DNA from: Haloechinothrix_A salitolerans
GTDB taxonomy: Bacteria > Actinomycetota > Actinomycetes > Mycobacteriales > Pseudonocardiaceae
Direction: 5' to 3' (one strand)
DNA: 64,000 nucleotides
NCBI RefSeq assembly: GCF_039544105.1
Contig: NZ_BAABLA010000028.1
Shown here: positions 16,378-23,491 of the stretch, piece after piece
How positions within the stretch are numbered: position 1 is the first letter of the stretch
Layout: each line of letters begins with the position of its first letter
Translations under genes and position numbers: made by a program
The notes under the pieces: generated by a model
Databases searched by the model: none
The model's input: only the letters and a program-made list of their open reading frames with translations
What the model was told of the DNA's origin: nothing

Positions 16378-17482
16378 CGAGCTGTATGCCCGATGGGAGG
16401 CGGGTGAGGCGGTCGCGGTCGGCACCGTCGTCGCCACCTTCTCCTCCGCACCGAGGCCTGCTGGTGCGGCGATGCTGGTCGCCGAGGACGACACCGTGGT
16501 CGGCAGCGTGTCGGGCGGCTGCGTCGAGGGCGCCGTGTATGAGCTGGGCCAGCAGGTGCTGGCCGACGGCGTCCCGGTGTCGCAGCGCTACGGCGTGTCC
16601 GACGACGACGCGTTCGCCGTCGGGCTGACCTGCGGCGGCATCCTGGACGTCTTCGTGGAGCGGATCTCCCGCGAGAGCTTCCCCGAGTTGGGCGATGTCG
16701 TCGAGTCGGTGCGTGCGGAGCATCCGGTCGCCATCGCGACGGTCGTCGAGCACCCCGAGTCCGAACTGGTCGGCAAGCGGCTGCTGATCTGGCACGACAG
16801 GGCGTCCGGCACTCTCGGGTCGTCCCGGATTGATGACGCCGTCACCGACGACGCGCGTGGTCTGCTCGCTAGCGGACGCACCGGGACCCTCTACTACGGC
16901 CCGGACGGACAGCGGCGCGGCGAGGGCATGTCGGTGTTCGTCAACTCCTTCGAGCCGCCACCGAGGATGCTGGTGTTCGGCGCGATCGACTTCGCGCACG
17001 CGATGACGCGGATGGCGGCGTTCCTCGGCTACCGCGTCACGGTGTGCGACGCGCGCCCGGTGTTCGCCACCACCAGCCGGTTCCCCGAGGCCAACGAGGT
17101 GATCGTCGACTGGCCGCACCGGTACCTGTCCGCCGAGGTGGCGGCGGGTCGGGTCGATGAGCGGACGGCGATCGCGGTGCTGACGCACGACCCGAAGTTC
17201 GATGTCCCGGTGCTGGAGGTGGCGCTGCGGTCCAAGCTCGGTTACGTCGGTGCGATGGGGTCGCGCCGTACCCACGAGGATCGGCTACGCAGGCTGCGCG
17301 AAGCGGGTATGACAGACACCGAGCTCGCTGGGCTCGCGTCGCCCATCGGACTGGATCTGGGAGCACGTACCCCAGAAGAGACAGCGGTCTCGATCGCGGC
17401 CGAAATGATCTCATTGCACTGGGGTGGCAGCGGTAAACGACTGTCCGACGAGCGCGGACCTATCCACCGGGAGGGTGGCTAG
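16358..17482 (+). CDS. XdhC/CoxF-family molybdenum cofactor maturation protein
   Basis: The 374-residue protein has the XdhC/CoxI N-terminal domain (APRPAGAAMLVAEDDTVVGS followed by SGGCVEG, and LTCGGILDVFVE) and the Rossmann XdhC_C domain (residues 200-350) ending with GAMGSRRTHEDRLRRL. XdhC proteins bind Mo-cofactor and install the terminal sulfido ligand before insertion into molybdenum hydroxylases. The start is GTG 16358 or ATG 16361, both inside the end of the VWA gene. This supports a functional molybdenum enzyme from the adjacent S-L-M subunits. Confidence 0.92.
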   Translation: MMHDVLDELYARWEAGEAVAVGTVVATFSSAPRPAGAAMLVAEDDTVVGSVSGGCVEGAVYELGQQVLADGVPVSQRYGVSDDDAFAVGLTCGGILDVFVERISRESFPELGDVVESVRAEHPVAIATVVEHPESELVGKRLLIWHDRASGTLGSSRIDDAVTDDARGLLASGRTGTLYYGPDGQRRGEGMSVFVNSFEPPPRMLVFGAIDFAHAMTRMAAFLGYRVTVCDARPVFATTSRFPEANEVIVDWPHRYLSAEVAAGRVDERTAIAVLTHDPKFDVPVLEVALRSKLGYVGAMGSRRTHEDRLRRLREAGMTDTELAGLASPIGLDLGARTPEETAVSIAAEMISLHWGGSGKRLSDERGPIHREGG

Positions 17483-17544
17483 CTCAACCTGTTGACCGGG
17501 TCCTCTTGTATCGCTGGCACACACGCGGCACCCTCGAACGTGAG

Positions 17545-17565
17545 TCCGATCACATCATGATCGGA
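17545..17565. promoter_or_regulatory. Palindromic operator candidate before the hydroxylase subunits
   Basis: TCCGATCA-CATCA-TGATCGGA is a perfect 8-bp inverted repeat with a 5-nt centre, 57 nt upstream of the small-subunit start. The size and symmetry fit a TetR- or GntR-type operator. No such regulator is encoded next to it. Confidence 0.5.
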
Positions 17566-17621
17566 GTTCCCGACGAGCCGTGAAGACCCGCCGGGTGCTG
17601 CCATTGAACGCTGGAGGCCCC

Positions 17622-18155
17622 ATGCGCATCACCGTCACCGTTGATGGAACGACGTACTCAGACGAAGTGGAGCCGAGAATGCTGCTCGTGCAGTATCTGC
17701 GCGAGCGGCTCGGCAAGGTCGGCACGGTGGTTGGCTGCGACACCAGTAACTGTGGTGCCTGCACCGTCCACCTCGACGGACACAGCGTGAAGTCTTGCTC
17801 GGTACTGGCCGTGCAGGCCGACGGGTGTGAGGTAACGACCATCGAGGGGCTGGCCAGGGACGGTCAGTTGCACCCTGTCCAGCGAGCATTCCACGACAAC
17901 CACGCGTTGCAATGCGGGTTCTGCACGCCCGGCATGATCATGCAGTCGATCGACCTGCTCGCGGAGAACTCCGACCCCGATGAGCAGGCCGTGCGCGAGG
18001 GCATCGAGGGCAACCTGTGCCGCTGCACCGGCTACCAGAACATCGTCCGCGCGGTACGCGACGCGGCGCACGAGATGCGTCCCGGCGCGGGCCCCGAGGC
18101 CGAGCGGTTCAGCGACGCGGAGATGGGCACGCAGGCGGGGGTGCGTCGCTCATGA
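17622..18155 (+). CDS. coxS: CO dehydrogenase-like small subunit, [2Fe-2S] protein
   Basis: The 177-residue electron-transfer subunit has both family [2Fe-2S] sites: plant-ferredoxin type C39, C44, C47, C59 (CDTSNCGACTVHLDG) and the alpha-helical site C98, C101, C133, C135 (CGFC and CRCTGYQNI). It passes electrons from the Mo site in the large subunit to FAD in the medium subunit. ATG 17622 follows a GGAGG site at 17613-17617; an upstream in-frame start is less likely. The stop overlaps the next ATG by 4 nt. Length is about 15 residues above typical, in a C-terminal tail. Confidence 0.93.
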   Translation: MRITVTVDGTTYSDEVEPRMLLVQYLRERLGKVGTVVGCDTSNCGACTVHLDGHSVKSCSVLAVQADGCEVTTIEGLARDGQLHPVQRAFHDNHALQCGFCTPGMIMQSIDLLAENSDPDEQAVREGIEGNLCRCTGYQNIVRAVRDAAHEMRPGAGPEAERFSDAEMGTQAGVRRS

Positions 18156-20593
18156 CCACCGCGGCGGAACCAGGCCAGGAAGTAGGCAAGGGGCGGCTAC
18201 GCAAGGAGGACGCCAGGCTGATCACCGGGCGCACTCGCTGGACCGACAACATGAACCTGCCCGGCATGCTGCATATGGCGATGCTGCGCAGTCCGATGGC
18301 GCACGCACGGATCACCAACATCGATACGTCCGAGGCACGGCAGATGCCCGGCGTGCTCGCGGTGGTCACCGGCGCCGACCTCGCGGACTCGCAGGGCAGC
18401 CTGCCGTGCGCGTGGCCGATCACCGAGGACATGAAGTCGCCGGACGCGCCGTCGATGGCGGTCAACCAGGTCAACTTCGCCGGTGAGGTGGTCGCGGCGG
18501 TCGTCGCGCGCTCGGCGGCGGAGGCGGCCGACGCGCTGGAAGGCATCGACGTCGACTACGACGAACTGCCCGTCGTGCTCGACCTGGAAGAAGCGATCGC
18601 GGACGACGCCGACCTGGTGCACCCGGACCTCGGCACGAACAAGAGCGCCACGTGGATCTTCGACTCGGCCGAGGCGGGCACTGGCGGGGCCGTGGACGAG
18701 GCCATCGGCAGCGCCGAGGTCGTCGTCGAGCGCACGTTCCGGCAGCAGCGGCTAATCCCGGCGTTCATGGAACCCCGGTCCATCGTCGTTGACCCGACGG
18801 GCGAGCAGGTCACCATGTGGTCGGCCACGCAGGTGCCGCACATCCTGCGGCTGATGCTGGCGATGACGCTTGGCGTGCCGGAGCACAAGGTGCGGGTCAT
18901 CGCGCCGGACGTCGGCGGCGGGTTCGGCGGCAAGCTTCAGGTCACGCCTGAGGAGGTCATCACCTTCCTGCTGGCGCGAGAGCTGGGCAGGCCGGTGAAG
19001 TACACCGAGACGCGCTCGGAGTCGCTGGCCTCGGCCCACCACGGCCGCGACCAGCTGCAGAAGATGACCATCGCGGCCCAACGGGACGGCACGGTCACCG
19101 GGCTGAAGGTGGAACTGCTGGCGGACATGGGCGCGTACCTGCGCCTGGTCACGCCGGGTGTGCCGATCCTGGGGGCGTTCATGTACAACGCGATCTACAA
19201 GATCCCGGCGTACCACTTCGCCTGCACGAACGTGTTCACCACGAAGACGCCGACCGACGCCTACCGGGGCGCTGGCAGGCCGGAGGCCACGTTCGCGATC
19301 GAGCGGATGATGGACGAGCTCGCCAACGAGCTGGGCATGGACCCGCTTGAGCTGCGGGAGAAGAACTGGATCAAGCACGAGGAGTTCCCGTACACCACGG
19401 TCTCGACGCTGACCTATGACTCGGGCAACTACGAGGCCGCCACCGCGCGCGCCAAGGAGCTGTTCGACTACGACGGGCTGCGTCGGGAACAGGCCGAACG
19501 CAGGCAACGCGGTGACACGGTGCAGCTCGGCATCGGCATCTCGACGTTCACCGAGATGTGCGGACTCGCGCCGTCGCGGGTGCTCGGGTCGCTGTCCTAC
19601 GGGGCAGGCGGCTGGGAGTACGGCGCGATCCGGATGCTGCCCACCGGCAAGGTCGAGGTCATCACCGGGTCCTCGGCGCACGGCCAGGGGCACGAGACGG
19701 CGTGGAGCCAGATCGTCGCGGACAAGCTAGGCGTGCCGTTCGAGGACGTCGAGGTGCTGCACGGCGACACGCAGTCCTCGCCGCGCGGACTCGACACCTA
19801 CGGCTCGCGGTCGCTGACCGTCGGCGCGATGGCGGTGCTGTCGGCGGCGGACAAGGTGATCGAGAAGGCCAAGCCGATCGCGGCGCACATGCTGGAGTGT
19901 TCGCCGGACGACCTGGAGTTCTCCGGTGGCAAGTTCACCGTGCGCGGCACCGACACGTCCACCGGCATCGCCGATGTCGCGCTGGCGGTATTCGCGGCGC
20001 ACGACCTGCCGGACGGGGTGGAGCCGTCGATCGACGCCGACGCGACGTTCGACCCCGAGAACTTCTCCTTCCCGCACGGCACGCACCTGTGTGCGGCCGA
20101 GGTGGACACGGAGACCGGGCAAGTGCGGCTGCGGTCGTACGTGGCGGTTGACGACGTGGGCAAGGTGGTCAACCCGCTGATCGTGGAGGGTCAGGTGCAC
20201 GGTGGCCTGGTGCAGGGCATCGCGCAGGCGTTGTTCGAGGAGGCGGTCTACGACGAGTCCGGCACGCTGATGACCGGGACGCTCGCCGACTACCTCGTGC
20301 CGTCGGCGGCGGATATGCCGTCGTTCACCACCGACCGCACCGAAACGCCGTCGACCACGAACGCGCTCGGCGTCAAGGGCGTCGGCGAAGCGGGCACCAT
20401 CGCGTCGACGCCGGCGGTGGTCAACGCGATCGTCGACGCCATCCGGCACATGGGCGTCAACGACGTCGAGATGCCGTGCACGCCGATGCGGGTGTGGCAG
20501 GCGATTCAGGGTGGTGCCCAGTCGGCCGCCGGGCCGGGTGCCGAGTCAGGTGGCGGAATGGGTTCGCTCGATGCCGAAGGAGGCGCACGATGA
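18152..20593 (+). CDS. coxL: Form II CO dehydrogenase-like large subunit (Mo hydroxylase)
   Basis: The 813-residue large subunit carries Mo-cofactor domains typical of the xanthine oxidase family: DVGGGFGGK, GSSAHGQGHETAWSQI and the catalytic glutamate E746 in GVKGVGEAGT. The active-site loop reads AYRGAGR (370-376), the form II motif. True high-affinity CO oxidisers (form I) have AYXCSFR with the Cu-binding Cys. Here the Cys is replaced by Gly, so I infer a related hydroxylase with an unproven substrate. Large-first naming follows homology only. It overlaps both neighbours by 4 nt. Confidence 0.94.
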   Translation: MTTAAEPGQEVGKGRLRKEDARLITGRTRWTDNMNLPGMLHMAMLRSPMAHARITNIDTSEARQMPGVLAVVTGADLADSQGSLPCAWPITEDMKSPDAPSMAVNQVNFAGEVVAAVVARSAAEAADALEGIDVDYDELPVVLDLEEAIADDADLVHPDLGTNKSATWIFDSAEAGTGGAVDEAIGSAEVVVERTFRQQRLIPAFMEPRSIVVDPTGEQVTMWSATQVPHILRLMLAMTLGVPEHKVRVIAPDVGGGFGGKLQVTPEEVITFLLARELGRPVKYTETRSESLASAHHGRDQLQKMTIAAQRDGTVTGLKVELLADMGAYLRLVTPGVPILGAFMYNAIYKIPAYHFACTNVFTTKTPTDAYRGAGRPEATFAIERMMDELANELGMDPLELREKNWIKHEEFPYTTVSTLTYDSGNYEAATARAKELFDYDGLRREQAERRQRGDTVQLGIGISTFTEMCGLAPSRVLGSLSYGAGGWEYGAIRMLPTGKVEVITGSSAHGQGHETAWSQIVADKLGVPFEDVEVLHGDTQSSPRGLDTYGSRSLTVGAMAVLSAADKVIEKAKPIAAHMLECSPDDLEFSGGKFTVRGTDTSTGIADVALAVFAAHDLPDGVEPSIDADATFDPENFSFPHGTHLCAAEVDTETGQVRLRSYVAVDDVGKVVNPLIVEGQVHGGLVQGIAQALFEEAVYDESGTLMTGTLADYLVPSAADMPSFTTDRTETPSTTNALGVKGVGEAGTIASTPAVVNAIVDAIRHMGVNDVEMPCTPMRVWQAIQGGAQSAAGPGAESGGGMGSLDAEGGAR

Positions 20594-21441
20594 TCCCGGC
20601 CCAGTTCGACTACGTCGCTCCGACCACAGTGGACGACGCCGTCCGCGCGCTTGCCGACGCCGGTGAGGAGGCGAAGGTGCTCGCGGGCGGGCAGAGCCTG
20701 ATTCCGGTGCTGCGGATGCGGCTGGCCGCGCCGACGAAGCTGATCGACCTCGGCAAGGTGGCTGAGCTGCGCGGGGTGCGTGAGGACGGCGACGCGCTGG
20801 TGATCGGCGCGATGACCTCGCACTACGACATCGTGCGGGATCCGTTGATCGCCGATCACGCCAAGCTGATCGCCATGGCGACGTCGACGGTGGCCGATCC
20901 GCAGGTGCGGCATCGCGGGACGTTCGGCGGTTCGTTGGCGCACGCGGACCCGGCTGGTGACCTCGGTGCGACCGCACTCGCGTTGGACGCGGAGATGGTG
21001 GTGCACGGTATGGACGGCAGGCGGGTCATTCCCGCGGGCGAGTTCTTCGTGGACTACTTCACCACCGCGTTGCGGCCGGGTGAGCTGCTCACCGAGGTGC
21101 GGGTGCCGAAGTACACCGGGTGGCACGCGCACTACGAGAAGTTCAACCGGGTGGCGCAGGCGTGGTCGATCGTCGGCGTCGCCGCCGCTGTGCGGGTCGA
21201 GGGTCACACGATCCAGGAGGCGCGGGTCGGGCTGACGAACATGTCGTCGGTGCCGGTGCGGGCCGCCGGGGTCGAGCGCGCCCTGGTCGGACAGGAGGCC
21301 ACGCCGGAGGCGATCAAGGCCGCGGCCGAGCACGCCGTGGAGGGCACCATGCCGGTGGCGGACGGCAACGCCGATGCCGCCTACCGGGAGCACCTGGCGA
21401 AGGTGCTCACCTCCCGCGCGGTTACCGCCGCCTGCGGCTGA
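20590..21441 (+). CDS. coxM: CO dehydrogenase-like medium subunit, FAD-binding
   Basis: The 283-residue protein has the FAD-binding motifs of this family: AGGQSLIPVLRMRLAAPTKLIDL near residues 32-55 and TFGGSLAHADPAGD near 110-125, followed by the C-terminal CO_deh_flav_C domain (ARVGLTNMSSVPVRA). It transfers electrons from the small subunit to quinone or another acceptor. ATG 20590 lies in the ATGA overlap with the large-subunit stop. Subunit order here is S-L-M, different from the M-S-L order of characterised form I operons. Confidence 0.94.
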   Translation: MIPAQFDYVAPTTVDDAVRALADAGEEAKVLAGGQSLIPVLRMRLAAPTKLIDLGKVAELRGVREDGDALVIGAMTSHYDIVRDPLIADHAKLIAMATSTVADPQVRHRGTFGGSLAHADPAGDLGATALALDAEMVVHGMDGRRVIPAGEFFVDYFTTALRPGELLTEVRVPKYTGWHAHYEKFNRVAQAWSIVGVAAAVRVEGHTIQEARVGLTNMSSVPVRAAGVERALVGQEATPEAIKAAAEHAVEGTMPVADGNADAAYREHLAKVLTSRAVTAACG

Positions 21442-21454
21442 GCGCCGTCGTTCC

Positions 21455-21510
21455 GTGGTGTGAAGGGCTTCTTACTCGCGTCGATGTGAGTAAGAAGCCC
21501 TTCACACCAC
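21455..21510. terminator. Perfect 23-bp inverted repeat between coxM and coxG
   Basis: Arms 21455-21477 and 21488-21510 are fully complementary, with a 10-nt loop. It sits 13 nt after the coxM stop and 28 nt before the coxG start, so it separates two functionally linked genes. It could act as a terminator or a 3'-end stabiliser that lowers coxG expression. Confidence 0.8.
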
Positions 21511-21538
21511 CCCTTACCGCTGGCAGAGAGGAGGCACC

Positions 21539-22246
21539 GTGCAGCTTGAGCACGAGTTCGCGGTGGACGCGCCGATCGACGAGGTATGGCAGGCGCTGCA
21601 GGACCCGGAGCGGGTGGCGCCCTGCATGCCGGGGGCGTCGCTGACCGGCGTCGAGGGCGACACGTTCACGGCGAAGGTGAAGGTCAAGCTCGGCCCCGTG
21701 ATGATGCAGTACAAGGGCACCGGCGAGTTCGTCGAGAAGGACGAGTCGGCGCACAAGTTGGTCATCAACGCATCCGGTAAGGATGTGCGCGGCGCTGGCA
21801 CGGCTTCGACGAGGTCTACCGTGACGTTGACCGGCAACGGCGACCGCACGACGGGAACCGTGGTCAGCGACGTGAAGGTGACCGGCAAGCCAGCGCAGTT
21901 CGGCCGGGGCCTGATCTCGGAGGTCAGCGGTCGGCTGCTGGCGGAGTTCGCGGCGAACCTCGCGGGCGAGCTGGCTCCGGCGAAGGCGGCGACGACAGGT
22001 GTCACGGGTGCCGCCGCGACGACGGAAGCCGCAACGGACACGATGGCCGCCGAGGAAGCACGCGAGTCGGGCGAGCCAGGTGAGGGCGTGGCGCCGGGGG
22101 AGCAGGTCGCGCCAACGGAGCGGGAACCGCTCGACCTGATGGGTGTCGCCGGTGCCCCCGTGCTCAAGCGCGTCGCACCGGTCGTGGCGATCGCCGCCGC
22201 GATCATCGCCATCGTGGTGATCGTGCGGGCCTGCGGCAAGAGCTGA
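21539..22246 (+). CDS. coxG: CoxG-like SRPBCC protein with a C-terminal membrane anchor
   Basis: The 235-residue protein starts with a CoxG/SRPBCC domain (residues 1-145; FAVDAPIDEVWQALQDPERV, CMPGASL). A Gly/Ala/Glu-rich linker and a single membrane helix near 207-228 (VAPVVAIAAAIIAIVVIV) follow. In Oligotropha CoxG recruits CO dehydrogenase to the membrane. Recent work on mycobacterial form I enzymes proposes quinone delivery by CoxG. I infer the same membrane-linking role here. The start is GTG 21539 with GAGAGGAGG upstream. Confidence 0.9.
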   Translation: MQLEHEFAVDAPIDEVWQALQDPERVAPCMPGASLTGVEGDTFTAKVKVKLGPVMMQYKGTGEFVEKDESAHKLVINASGKDVRGAGTASTRSTVTLTGNGDRTTGTVVSDVKVTGKPAQFGRGLISEVSGRLLAEFAANLAGELAPAKAATTGVTGAAATTEAATDTMAAEEARESGEPGEGVAPGEQVAPTEREPLDLMGVAGAPVLKRVAPVVAIAAAIIAIVVIVRACGKS

Positions 22247-22256
22247 CGACGCTCGG

Positions 22257-22286
22257 CGGGGTGGACGCGCGTGTGCGTGCACCCCG
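22257..22286. terminator. Hairpin between convergent coxG and the lipoprotein gene
   Basis: CGGGGTG (22257-22263) pairs with CACCCCG (22280-22286), with a 16-nt loop, in the 99-nt gap between converging genes. It is the only clear structure in this gap. Confidence 0.5.
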
Positions 22287-22345
22287 TCGACGTCGACGCG
22301 TTCGTGACCACGATGCACCCGATGCTCCGGGATCAACAGCGTGCG

Positions 22346-23491
22346 CTACGACGTCACCGGGCAGCCGTCGCGTTGCGCCTGGGCACGCACCCACTGCGCG
22401 AACAGCTTCTCGTACTCGGCGCGGGTGACGGTGTGTGGCGCGTACGCGCCGACGTAGACATGCGTCTCGTCGCCACAAGCCCGCTTGAGCCGCATCTCGT
22501 TGTCTTTGTTCTTGTTCTGCGCTTGGTTGTCCGCGTGGTATCCCTTGCCTCCGAAGCGATTCCACGGCTCGACGTTGTGCAGCAACTCCTGGGACTTCGT
22601 GAGGTCGTAGTCGGCTGCTGCGTTGCCAGTGATCCGGGAGAACCCCACGCGGGGACCCAGTAGATACGCTGGTTCGTCCTCGTTCACCGGCGGATCGACG
22701 CGCGGGTCACGCTTACGCCAGATCTGGCATGCCGTGGATGGGAACGCATCTCCGGGAGATTCCCAGACGTTCCATGTCGTGCTGTCTTTCGCGTCGGGCA
22801 GCACCGCACTGAGTTGGTCTGCGGTGAACGTGTCACATGGTTGATCGTCTTGAGCCAACGGCTGCGGCGTTGGCGGCGCCTCAGGAAGATCGGGCAGGCG
22901 GTAGGGATCCCCTTCGCACGCCATGGTTTTCCGGATCGCGTTCGCAGCCGTGACATAGATCGTGGCGAGCTGGTGATAGCTCGGCACATCGCCGTCTGGG
23001 TAGTCGGAGTTAATGCTCGTGGTCAATGCGAACGCTGACCCGGGAGTTTGGAACCGTCCTGACTGGCACGAAAAGGTCAGGTATCCACCTTGGGAGAGGG
23101 GTTCCTTCTCCCATGACCGATGCACGGCGCCGTCGAGTCCCTGCCCTAGCGAGACGGTGTCTGGCCGACTGATCTCAATGCCGGTCGTGGCGAGATCGTC
23201 GCTGAGCTTGAGGGCGAGTGTTCCTTTGCTTGGCCAGGAGAACGTGCATTCCCACGTTCCTTGTTTGAGCTGTTCCACGATGGTGTCATTGGGAATCTCG
23301 CGTAGGCCGGTGAAGGTGTTGACTCGCATTTCGGGCAGACGAACCGTCTCACGCAACGCGGTCGCGTCTATCACGCCACATTCAGTGGAGCTTCCTGATG
23401 CCGTCTCATCGGCGGAGGAATCGCAGCCAGCGATGAGACTTGCGGTGAGTGCGGTGATCGCACAGTAGGTAAAGACACGTGCGCGCATCAT
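22346..23491 (-). CDS. DUF3558-type lipoprotein with two similar halves
   Basis: The 381-residue protein has a lipoprotein signal (lipobox SLIAGC, lipidated Cys23). Two comparable extracellular domains follow: one from C38 (CGVIDATALRETVRLP, then WECTFSW) and one from C218 (CDTFTADQLSAVLPDAKDST, then ACQIWRK). Each opens with Cys-x5-L, has a second Cys before an aromatic, and ends with a Cys-containing segment, the DUF3558 pattern, so I infer an internal duplication. The function is unknown. ATG 23491 overlaps the upstream 702-residue gene by 4 nt. The region appears less GC-rich than its neighbours. Confidence 0.78.
   Translation of the reverse strand: MMRARVFTYCAITALTASLIAGCDSSADETASGSSTECGVIDATALRETVRLPEMRVNTFTGLREIPNDTIVEQLKQGTWECTFSWPSKGTLALKLSDDLATTGIEISRPDTVSLGQGLDGAVHRSWEKEPLSQGGYLTFSCQSGRFQTPGSAFALTTSINSDYPDGDVPSYHQLATIYVTAANAIRKTMACEGDPYRLPDLPEAPPTPQPLAQDDQPCDTFTADQLSAVLPDAKDSTTWNVWESPGDAFPSTACQIWRKRDPRVDPPVNEDEPAYLLGPRVGFSRITGNAAADYDLTKSQELLHNVEPWNRFGGKGYHADNQAQNKNKDNEMRLKRACGDETHVYVGAYAPHTVTRAEYEKLFAQWVRAQAQRDGCPVTS

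Noticed and set aside
15971..17275. 434-codon minus-strand frame
   Set aside because: Antisense to the VWA and XdhC genes, which have clear motifs.
17492..17514. TTGACC ... TATCGC as a promoter for coxS
   Set aside because: The spacing between the two hexamers is about 11 nt, too short for a sigma-70 promoter.
18152..20593. Form I (high-affinity CO-oxidising) CO dehydrogenase
   Set aside because: The active-site loop is AYRGAGR; the Cu-binding Cys of AYXCSFR is missing and the gene order is S-L-M rather than M-S-L.
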